Assembly: GCA_031283025.1 (NCBI GenBank) | Contig: JAITCP010000168.1 | Location: forward strand, 1-19,657 | Reading direction: 5' to 3' | Length of the DNA stretch: 19,657 nucleotides | Origin: Spirochaetaceae bacterium | Lineage (GTDB): Bacteria > Spirochaetota > Spirochaetia > Treponematales > Breznakiellaceae | Shown here: one piece after another, positions 8,152 through 14,535 of the stretch | How the letters are laid out: each line of letters starts with the position of its first letter | Position numbering within the stretch: the stretch's first letter is position 1 | The notes under the pieces: generated by a model | Databases searched by the model: none | What the model saw: only the letters and a program-made list of their open reading frames with translations | What the model was told of the DNA's origin: nothing | Translations under genes and position numbers: made by a program

Positions 8152-9957
8152 ATGAAGCTAAAACCGTTATTCTTCATTTTAACCATATTTCTTATTCTTT
8201 CCGGCTGCGGCAACCCCTTGATAAGGGATATTCTACAGCCCAAAGCCGGAGCTGATATAGTTATCAACAGCGCTGCCGTTACGGTAATTGGTCCGGTAAC
8301 AGGCGCGGAGCCGAATGATATAGTTCAGGAATATGGCACGGGTTATACCTGCGGTCCGGTTACGTGGGTGCCAAACCATTCCTCCTTCCGGGGCGGCATG
8401 AATTACACCGCCACGGTTACGCTCACGGCAGAAAATGGCTATACGTTTACGGGCTTGACTACAGCAACCGTCAACGGAAATTCTGCTGGAATTACCATCA
8501 TCAACAGAACAACCGTTACCCTGTCATACACATTCGCGGCAACATCCGAAAATGCGGTTACCGGAATATCGATCACAACACAGCCCGTATTAGAATACAC
8601 CCATGGCGGTACGCTTAACCTTTCCGGCCTTGAGGTAATGCTCATCTATGATGATGACACAACCGAAACCGTAGTCCTTGACGATTTTAGCGGTTATTAT
8701 ATATCAACAAATCCTCCGGATGGCGCAACGCTTTCTCATTCGGAGCATGACGGAAATCCCGTTGTTGTTTCGGTGAACGGTCTTTCGGCAAATACCGATA
8801 ACTTGACCGTCAACAAGGCAACACCAACTGCCGGCGATTATAAGATAACTAACCTGGATCAGACAGCAGGAAGTGTTACTCCGGTAAGCATAACACCGAA
8901 GGAAGGCAAGTCAAGCGGGACGATCTCCATTTATTATAATGGTTCAACAACGCTCCCAACAACGGTTGGCGAATACCCCGTTACTTTCACTGTAGCGGAA
9001 GCGGAAGATAACAACTGGAACACAGCAAGCGGATTGTCAGCCGGAACACTCATCATCAACAACATTCCGGCCATTGACAGCGTTACAGAATTGGCGGCGT
9101 ATCTTACCGATCTTTCTGCCAATGATGTTACTGATCCGTATAACATCACTCTGAACGCATCCGATCTGACAGACATTGCAGAAGCGCTTATTGCCGCGCC
9201 GGACATATACGTCATCCTTGACCTTTCCGGCAGTAAGATTAACAAAATTGGGGAAAGCGCTTTTATCAATTGCGCTAACCTTATCGGCATAACCATACCG
9301 GACAGCGTTACCAGTATCGAGTCTTTATCTTTTTATAATTGTACCAGCCTTACCGGCATAGACATACCAAATAACGTTGAAAGCATAGGGAAAAGCGCTT
9401 TTTCCGGCTGTACCAGCCTTACCAGCATAGACATACCAAACAGCGTTGAAAGCATAGGGGAAAGCGCTTTTTTCGACTGCCACAGTCTTACCAGCGTAAC
9501 CATACCAAACAGCGTTACCAGCATTAAGAATAACATTTTTAACAATTGTACCGGACTTATGAGTATAGATGTTGTCAATGGTAATACAGCCTACAGTTCA
9601 GATAGCGGCGTGTTGTATAACAAAGAAAAGACTTTTTTAATTGCGTATCCGGCAGGAAAAACAGAAAGTTCCTTTATAATTCCGGACAGCGTTACCAGCA
9701 TGGAGGATTATGCTTTTCGCGGATGCACCAGCCTTGAAAACGTAACCATACCGGATGGAATTACCGATATTGCGAACTGGGCATTTATAGAATGTAACAA
9801 CCTTACCAGCGTAAAATTTGAAGGGATGATTGATATTTTTGGTATTAATGCATTCCCCGGCGATTTAGCGAACAAGTACTCTGGTCCAAATGGAGGCCCA
9901 GGGACATATACCACGGCAAATCCGGGGAATAACGCGGTGTGGACGAAGGAGCCGTAG
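8152..9957 (+). CDS. Ig-like plus BspA-like LRR_5 lipoprotein
   Basis: It is 601 aa. The signal peptide has lipobox LSGC (Cys 19). Residues about 33-135 form a beta-rich module (ITIINRTTVTLSYTF end); about 136-223 look like a group 3 bacterial Ig-like domain (HGGTLNLSGLEVMLIYDD); about 224-305 form an MBG-like domain (PTTVGEYPVTFTV). A cap follows (DSVTELAAYLTDLSAND ... VILDLSGSKI), then LRR_5 units from about 9240, interrupted by a variant unit (VNGNTAYSSDSGVLYNKE), and a tail with FPGDL, GPGTYTT and VWTKEP. The three stacked beta modules would lift the LRR domain away from the membrane. Family members are mostly surface adhesins or binding proteins; no ligand is evident. The promoter sits immediately upstream, and an imperfect terminator-like hairpin follows. 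Confidence 0.88.
   Translation: MKLKPLFFILTIFLILSGCGNPLIRDILQPKAGADIVINSAAVTVIGPVTGAEPNDIVQEYGTGYTCGPVTWVPNHSSFRGGMNYTATVTLTAENGYTFTGLTTATVNGNSAGITIINRTTVTLSYTFAATSENAVTGISITTQPVLEYTHGGTLNLSGLEVMLIYDDDTTETVVLDDFSGYYISTNPPDGATLSHSEHDGNPVVVSVNGLSANTDNLTVNKATPTAGDYKITNLDQTAGSVTPVSITPKEGKSSGTISIYYNGSTTLPTTVGEYPVTFTVAEAEDNNWNTASGLSAGTLIINNIPAIDSVTELAAYLTDLSANDVTDPYNITLNASDLTDIAEALIAAPDIYVILDLSGSKINKIGESAFINCANLIGITIPDSVTSIESLSFYNCTSLTGIDIPNNVESIGKSAFSGCTSLTSIDIPNSVESIGESAFFDCHSLTSVTIPNSVTSIKNNIFNNCTGLMSIDVVNGNTAYSSDSGVLYNKEKTFLIAYPAGKTESSFIIPDSVTSMEDYAFRGCTSLENVTIPDGITDIANWAFIECNNLTSVKFEGMIDIFGINAFPGDLANKYSGPNGGPGTYTTANPGNNAVWTKEP
9240..9815 (+). repeat. 69-bp-type LRR_5 repeat region
   Basis: Units with the TIPDSVTSIxxxAFxxCTSL pattern. 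Those between about 9285 and 9530 carry the same ACCATACC...ACAGCGTT DNA core as the - strand array at 4481-5167. At least one stretch of about 27 nt (9503-9529) differs by a single base from a copy near 4511-4540 on the opposite strand. Confidence 0.75.
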
Positions 9958-9959
9958 GG

Positions 9960-9998
9960 AACACATGGCCAACCCCGGTAATCCACTTTGTGTTTTTT
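9960..9998 (+). terminator. possible intrinsic terminator after the second LRR gene
   Basis: AACACA (9960-9965) pairs with TGTGTT (9989-9994), with an inner TGG/CCA match and a T-run following. The stem is imperfect and the loop long, so this is only a moderate candidate. Confidence 0.4.
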
Positions 9999-10042
9999 GT
10001 TCCATTGTGATTTTTTTGTGAATCTTTTCAAGGGAGGATATT

Positions 10043-10297
10043 ATGCCGGAAATTGCCAGATTTTACGGAATGGTAATAAAAATGTTTTTTCGCAATACGG
10101 AGCATAATTCGCCGCATATTCATGTTTCCTATGGCGATTATGCCGGACTTATAGATTTACAGGACGGGGAAATGATAGAAGGTGATTTACCGGTAAAGGC
10201 TTACCGGCTTGTAAAAGAATGGTTTGACGTGCATAAAAATGAGCTGCATGATATGTGGAATAATCAACATCTCCAAAAATTGCCGCCGCTGGAGTAA
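10043..10297 (+). CDS. DUF4160 domain protein
   Basis: It is 84 aa, a usual length for the family. The pattern RFYGMVIKMFFRN, then HNSPHIHVSYGDYAG, then an acidic stretch, then the VKEWFDVHKNELHDMW helix is typical of DUF4160. A strong ribosome site (GGGAGG) lies 7 nt before the ATG. The stop is 3 nt before the DUF2442 gene, and the two families are very often adjacent in bacteria. Their biochemical role is not settled; such pairs have been suggested to be toxin-antitoxin-like, which I cannot confirm from sequence. No signal peptide, so cytoplasmic. Confidence 0.85.
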   Translation: MPEIARFYGMVIKMFFRNTEHNSPHIHVSYGDYAGLIDLQDGEMIEGDLPVKAYRLVKEWFDVHKNELHDMWNNQHLQKLPPLE

Positions 10298-10300
10298 TAT

Positions 10301-10558
10301 ATGTTTCATAGGGTTGAGTCGGTTAAGGCATTGCCGGATTTTCATTTGTACATTACATTCCGTACCGGTGAACAAAAGATATACGACATACATCCGCTGA
10401 TTGAAAAATATGAGCCGTTTCAATCGTTCCTGTTAACGCACAAACTTTTTGAGCAGGTTAAAGTTGCGGGCGGCGGATATGGCATATACTGGAACGAAGA
10501 TATAGACTTAAGCTGTGATGAACTGTATGAAAACGGTAAAACGAGCACTGCGGTATAA
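10301..10558 (+). CDS. DUF2442 domain protein
   Basis: It is 85 aa. The pattern RVESVKALPDFHLYITFRTGE, KIYDIHPLIEK, LFEQVKVAGGGYGIYWNED and IDLSCDELYENG is characteristic of DUF2442. GGAG at the end of the DUF4160 gene serves as ribosome site, so the two are probably co-translated. The function of the family is unknown; a DNA-binding or antitoxin role is speculation from the pairing. Cytoplasmic. Confidence 0.88.
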   Translation: MFHRVESVKALPDFHLYITFRTGEQKIYDIHPLIEKYEPFQSFLLTHKLFEQVKVAGGGYGIYWNEDIDLSCDELYENGKTSTAV

Positions 10559-10610
10559 ACAAAGAGCAGCAATGCAAAAACATGGCAGAACGATGACATC
10601 AGCCGGTTTC

Positions 10611-10640
10611 TTGACAAATTCCCCAAAAATGGGCTAAAAT
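10611..10640 (+). promoter_or_regulatory. sigma-70-like promoter for the 10737 lipoprotein gene
   Basis: A perfect TTGACA (10611-10616), an 18-nt spacer and TAAAAT (10635-10640). The start codon is about 90 nt further on, so this gene has a real leader, containing an AGTATACT palindrome near 10687. Confidence 0.65.
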
Positions 10641-10736
10641 AGATATAGGGTAAGTAACATTATAGGTCTTATTGCTGTTTTATCATAGTATACTTTTAGT
10701 ATATTAAGGAAAAATTTGATTAAGAGGAGTAAAAGC

Positions 10737-11318
10737 ATGAAGAAATTCACTCTTTTGGCGGTATTTTTTGTGGTTTTGTCGGCTATTGGCTGTAAATCCA
10801 CCAAGGAAGTGGCGCCAACCTATGCAGATGACCCCCGTTCCAAGGTAGTCGGCGCTGAAGGCATCCTTAGGCCCGAATGGATGAACGGAACCAAAAAATC
10901 GGAGGATCTGTATTATGTCGTAGGGGATGGCCGTATGGGGATGAGCAAATCCGCCCAGCAGGGTACGGCCCGGACTGACGGCCTGGCTAAAGTAGCCCAG
11001 TGGAAAAGCTCCGTAGTGGCGGATACCATGAAAAACTACATGGAGGAAGGCGGAACCATCGGCAATACCCAGGTACTGATGCGCTTTGAGCAGGCTACCA
11101 TTACCCGCTCCAATACCAACCTTTCGGGTTTTGATCTGGTAGAGTACTGGATTGATGCGGATAATGTCTACCACGGCCTCTTTTCGTATCCCAAAAGCGA
11201 TCTTAGAAAGGACTTCCAAACCACCGTTTCCGAATTCCAGCGGAACGAAGCGGCAGCTTTTGCGGAGTTTAAGGCACAGGAAGCCTTTAGGCAGTTGGAA
11301 TCCCAGCTTAACAAATAA
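10737..11318 (+). CDS. LPP20-like lipoprotein
   Basis: A TTG codon in frame at 10716 could extend the protein, but the ATG at 10737 has AGGAG (10725-10729) 7 nt upstream and begins a clean signal peptide (MKKFTLLAVFF, lipobox AIGC), so it is chosen; 193 aa. The body has the look of LPP20-type lipoproteins: RPEWM near the start, YYVVGDGRMG, a helix with QGTARTDGLAKVAQWK, and a late VYHGLFSYPKSDL strand, then a charged C-terminal helix. The family is envelope-associated and of uncertain function. It has its own promoter, and a 28-nt palindrome begins 6 nt after its stop. It may be a divergent relative of the 13468 gene product. Confidence 0.65.
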   Translation: MKKFTLLAVFFVVLSAIGCKSTKEVAPTYADDPRSKVVGAEGILRPEWMNGTKKSEDLYYVVGDGRMGMSKSAQQGTARTDGLAKVAQWKSSVVADTMKNYMEEGGTIGNTQVLMRFEQATITRSNTNLSGFDLVEYWIDADNVYHGLFSYPKSDLRKDFQTTVSEFQRNEAAAFAEFKAQEAFRQLESQLNK

Positions 11319-11323
11319 TAGAA

Positions 11324-11351
11324 TTGTTCAAAAACTTCAGTTTTTGAACAA
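11324..11351. repeat. perfect palindrome A (13-bp stem, AACTTCAGTT core)
   Basis: TTGTTCAAAAACT and its exact reverse complement are separated by TC. It begins 5 nt after the TAA of the LPP20-like gene, so it could fold as a 3'-end hairpin. No T-run follows; the only T-tract is inside the stem. As RNA the likely tip is C(UUCA)G. Confidence 0.9.
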
Positions 11352-11397
11352 CTTCCTATTAAAATAATCAAAGAGCCGGGTAATCAGAAAACCGGGG

Positions 11398-11428
11398 AAC
11401 CTCTAAAAACCGGTTGTTTTTAGAGGTT
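11398..11428. repeat. perfect palindrome B (13-bp stem, CGGTT loop)
   Basis: AACCTCTAAAAAC and its exact reverse complement flank CGGTT; two more T residues follow. The CTCTAAAAAC arm is shared with palindrome C, but the AACTTCAGTT core is replaced by ACCGGTTG. This could act as a terminator or attenuator. Confidence 0.88.
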
Positions 11429-11431
11429 TTC

Positions 11432-11518
11432 ACCGTTGATTGGCATTACGGGAATCTCTAAAAACTTCAGTTTTTAGAGATTTACCGCTGAAAAATGCAC
11501 GTTAATCAACGGTTTTTT
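11432..11518. repeat. nested palindrome C: 14-bp hairpin inside a larger inverted repeat, followed by a T-run
   Basis: The inner perfect stem pairs 11453-11466 with 11469-11482 around TC (AACTTCAGTT core). Outside it CGG/CCG (11449-11451/11485-11487), GCATT/AATGC (11443-11447/11494-11498) and ACCGTTGATT/AATCAACGGT (11432-11441/11504-11513) pair in turn, so nearly the whole segment forms one long imperfect hairpin. Five more T residues follow the last paired T. It ends 26 nt before the LpoB-like start codon, so a read-through transcript would carry it as leader. Confidence 0.8.
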
Positions 11519-11544
11519 AGGAGCATTTTTATAAAGGAGCGTCC

Positions 11545-12147
11545 ATGAAAAAAAGAGTTATCCTATACAGTCTGGCTGCGGTGGTTTTACTGGCTTCCTG
11601 CGGACATTCGGTTAACCGGGTAGATGCAAATACCCGGATGGACTTAAGCGGGTACTGGAACGATACGGATCTCCGGCAGGCCAGCGAAGCGTTGATCCAG
11701 TCATGCCTGGAAATCCCCCGTCTAAGCAGCTTTACCAATACCAATGGCAGGCTGCCGGTAATCATCGTGGGAAACTTTAAGAATGCCAGCGATGAGCATA
11801 TTGACACTTCAATTCTTTCACAAAGGCTGGAAGCGTCGATCTTAAGGAGCGGGAAGGCTGAATTTGTCGCGTCCGGGGATGTGCGGGAGGCAATCCGGGC
11901 GGAACGGCTCGATCAGCAGCAGGGTTATACTGATAACGCTACAATGGCAAGGCTGGGAAGGGAAGCGGGGGCCGATTATATGATGACCGGTTCGGTAAAA
12001 ACCATCGTAGACCGTTACGAAAAAACCGCTACCCGCAGTTATTTTATAACAGCGGAATTGACTGACATAACCACTAACCGCCGGCTCTGGATAGGCGAAT
12101 ACAACGACATAAAAAAAGTTATCAGGAATCCTTCCGTTAAACCTTAG
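11545..12147 (+). CDS. LpoB-like penicillin-binding protein activator lipoprotein
   Basis: It is 200 aa. The signal peptide has lipobox LASC (Cys 19). The body matches the LpoB/YcfM family: WNDTDLRQASEALIQSC, then LPVIIVGNFKNASDEHIDTS, LSQRLEASILRSGKAEFVAS, DVREAIRAERLDQQQGYTDNATMARLGR, GADYMMTGSVKTI, and a final strand pair with NRRLWIGEYNDIKK. In Enterobacteria LpoB is an outer-membrane lipoprotein that stimulates the penicillin-binding protein PBP1B; here activity on a cell-wall synthase is inference from family. AAAGGAG lies 5 nt before the ATG. It is preceded by the palindrome block and followed 16 nt later by the COG3014-type gene, so it is probably the first gene of a four-gene operon. 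Confidence 0.85.
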   Translation: MKKRVILYSLAAVVLLASCGHSVNRVDANTRMDLSGYWNDTDLRQASEALIQSCLEIPRLSSFTNTNGRLPVIIVGNFKNASDEHIDTSILSQRLEASILRSGKAEFVASGDVREAIRAERLDQQQGYTDNATMARLGREAGADYMMTGSVKTIVDRYEKTATRSYFITAELTDITTNRRLWIGEYNDIKKVIRNPSVKP

Positions 12148-12163
12148 GGAGTTGTAAACAATC

Positions 12164-13480
12164 GTGAAACTCCCGTTTGTCCGGCGATCATTTGTGTTTC
12201 TTGCACCGGTGATCGCCCTGTTTGTTTCCTGTGCCACTGTGCACCCCTATATTATGGTGGATCATCTGGTGGATGAGGAAAATTTTCCCGCAAGCGTCAA
12301 TGCACTGGAACAAATGCGCTCAAAGCTCTACCGGGAAAAAGACAAGGTTCTGTATTTTCTGGATAAAGGGATGTTGACCCATTACGGAGAGGATTATAAG
12401 GTATCTTCTTCATTGCTGCAAGATGGAGAACGGGCCATTGAAGCGAATTATGCCATCAGCATCACTCAGGAAATCGGCACTTTTATTTTAAACGACAGAA
12501 CCAGAGAGTACGATGGGGAAGATTACGAAAACATTTACCTGAATGTGTTTAACGCGCTTAATTACTACCAGCAGGGCGATATAGAAGGATCCCTGGTAGA
12601 AATCCGCCGTATGAATAACAAACTGCGGGATCTTTCCGTTAAGTACGGAACGCTCATGACAAGAATGCAAAAAGCGGCGCTGGAAAACGGTACGGAAATT
12701 CCTCCCAATCCGGAAGCGCCGGTTAAGTTTAACAATTCCGCTCTGGCCCGTTATTTGGGAATGTTGTTTTACCGGGGAACGGGAAACCGCGATTCCGCCC
12801 GCATTGACCAACAGCAGCTCCGTATAGCCATGTCTGACGCTCCTTCCATTTACAAAAATCCGGTCCCTTCTTCCATTCAGGATGAATTGACTATCCCCCC
12901 CGATAATGCCCGGCTTAATGTAATTGGTTTTGCCGGACGTTTGCCGGTAAAGAACGAGGAAGTAATACGGATATTTTTAGAGAATGCGTGGATCAAAATT
13001 GCCCTGCCGGTAATGGTAACCCGTCAATCTCTTGTTTCGTCCATAGAAGTAGTCCTTGATTCGGGCGAGTTTTTTACCCTGGAATTACTGGAAGATATGA
13101 GTGCAGTTGCCGCCGCCACATTTATTCAAAAGAAAAATCTGATCTATACCAAATCAATAGTAAGAGCTTCTGCAAAGGGAATAGCCGCCTCGGTTTTCAA
13201 TTCGGCGGCGGAAAAATCCGAAGACAACAAGGGACTTTTTACACTTCTGGGGCTGGGCAGCCAGATTTTGGCGGAGGCGAGTGAACAGGCTGATCTGCGG
13301 GCTTCCCGGTATTTTCCCGGCAAGGCTTATGTGGGGGGTATTAACCTTAAGCCGGGGGTATATTCTTTAACCGTTACCTTTTACGGATCAAATAAAACAG
13401 CGCTTGCGGTACGGCGGCATGAAAATGTACGTGTTTCCGCAAACGCTCTCAATTTAACGGAGGTTGTATGTCTACGATAA
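12164..13480 (+). CDS. COG3014-type lipoprotein
   Basis: It is 438 aa. The start is GTG; no ATG gives a signal peptide, and the peptide from GTG is good (KLPFVRRSFVFLAP, lipobox FVSC). The GGGAG at 12147-12151 is rather far away (12 nt), so coupling to the LpoB stop is likely. The N-terminal half is helical and TPR-like (YREKDKVLYFLDKGMLTHYG, NIYLNVFNALNYYQQGDIEG, VEIRRMNNKLRDL), matching COG3014 proteins as I recall them. The C-terminal half has extended strands and ends with a beta-rich segment (GKAYVGGINLKPGVYSLTV). Function of the family is unknown; it typically sits beside LpoB- and LPP20-like genes. Its last 13 nt overlap the next gene. Confidence 0.75.
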   Translation: MKLPFVRRSFVFLAPVIALFVSCATVHPYIMVDHLVDEENFPASVNALEQMRSKLYREKDKVLYFLDKGMLTHYGEDYKVSSSLLQDGERAIEANYAISITQEIGTFILNDRTREYDGEDYENIYLNVFNALNYYQQGDIEGSLVEIRRMNNKLRDLSVKYGTLMTRMQKAALENGTEIPPNPEAPVKFNNSALARYLGMLFYRGTGNRDSARIDQQQLRIAMSDAPSIYKNPVPSSIQDELTIPPDNARLNVIGFAGRLPVKNEEVIRIFLENAWIKIALPVMVTRQSLVSSIEVVLDSGEFFTLELLEDMSAVAAATFIQKKNLIYTKSIVRASAKGIAASVFNSAAEKSEDNKGLFTLLGLGSQILAEASEQADLRASRYFPGKAYVGGINLKPGVYSLTVTFYGSNKTALAVRRHENVRVSANALNLTEVVCLR

Positions 13481-14520
13481 AAAATTGCTATCTGATTATA
13501 ACGGTCATTGCGGTGGCCATTGCCGTTCTTGTTCCAGCCTGCGGAAGCGCTCCTCCGGCAGTAAAGGCGGAACCTGCCTGGGTGTCTGACCCTTACGCTG
13601 TTTACAACAGGGCGTTTTCTCTTGCCGCAGTGGGTTCCGGTTCCGGCAGGGATAATGCGGAAAAAGTCGCCCTTGCCAATTTAACGGCTATCTTTGGCCA
13701 GTCTGTTACCGCAGAAACAAAAACAAGCTATTCCTATTCACAGGCGGTAGCAGCCAGCAGTTCCAGCTGGTCGGAAAAATCCGATATAGCCCAGGCGGTA
13801 AAAACATCCGTTGCTATGGATACCCTGATTGGAGCAGAGATTAAGGATGTGTGGAGAAGCCCGGACGGTACATGGTATGCCTCGGCGGTAATGGATAGAG
13901 CAAAAACAAGCATGATTTATCGGGAGTTGATTGAACAAAACCTTAAAACCATTTCCGTTCTGACAAATCTTAGCGCTGCGGAACGGCAAAGTTTTGATGG
14001 CTTTATCAATTATTACCGGGCCGCCGATCTGGCGGAGGCAAATCAGGTTTTTGCCAGAGTAAGAAATGTAATAAGTCCCGGTTCCATGGCGGGAGAAAAC
14101 CTGAAAACCGGAGACGATTACCGTCTGGAAGCAGCCCAAATAGTCCGGAATATTCCCATTGCAGTTACGGTAAACGGGGACAGGCAGAATCGCATAAAAG
14201 GGGCATTTTCTTCGGCGCTTGCCGATGCGGGGTTCCGTACCGGCGGCAGCGGTTCACGCTATGCCCTTACGGCCAGTCTTTTTTTGGAAGAGGTAAGCTA
14301 CCCGAATACTCCCTACCGATGGATACGCTATGTGGTGGATGCCAATCTGATCGACACTACCACAGAAATGGTGATTTTTCCCTACAACATCAATGACAGG
14401 GAAGGACATACAAACCTTTCAGAAGCGGAAAACAGAGCTGTCCAAGCCGCTGAAAAAAAGATCAGCGCGGAGTACCTGGACGCTATGGGGGCTTTTCTTA
14501 CCAAAAACAGCAAAAAGTAG
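13468..14520 (+). CDS. LPP20 family lipoprotein
   Basis: It is 350 aa. The signal peptide has lipobox VPAC. The LPP20 domain follows: EPAWVSDPYAVYNRAFSLAAVG, then a helix SGRDNAEKVALANLTAIFGQ, then DIAQAVKTSVAMDTLIGAEIKD and VWRSPDGTWYASAVMDR. A second domain of about 180 residues (IPIAVTVNGDRQNRIKGAFSSALADAG without further landmarks) resembles a nucleotide-binding-like alpha/beta or LpoB-type fold, but I cannot assign it. GGAGG lies 4 nt before the ATG within the end of the COG3014 gene, so translation is coupled. Role: envelope lipoprotein; by its neighbours possibly part of one complex with the LpoB-like and COG3014 proteins. Confidence 0.78.
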   Translation: MSTIKNCYLIITVIAVAIAVLVPACGSAPPAVKAEPAWVSDPYAVYNRAFSLAAVGSGSGRDNAEKVALANLTAIFGQSVTAETKTSYSYSQAVAASSSSWSEKSDIAQAVKTSVAMDTLIGAEIKDVWRSPDGTWYASAVMDRAKTSMIYRELIEQNLKTISVLTNLSAAERQSFDGFINYYRAADLAEANQVFARVRNVISPGSMAGENLKTGDDYRLEAAQIVRNIPIAVTVNGDRQNRIKGAFSSALADAGFRTGGSGSRYALTASLFLEEVSYPNTPYRWIRYVVDANLIDTTTEMVIFPYNINDREGHTNLSEAENRAVQAAEKKISAEYLDAMGAFLTKNSKK

Positions 14521-14535
14521 GCGTAAGCAGGGGTC

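Noticed and set aside
11432..11518. Transposon (MITE) with target duplications
   Set aside because: No clear flanking direct repeat was found and the ends do not match palindromes A or D, so a mobile-element call is not supported.
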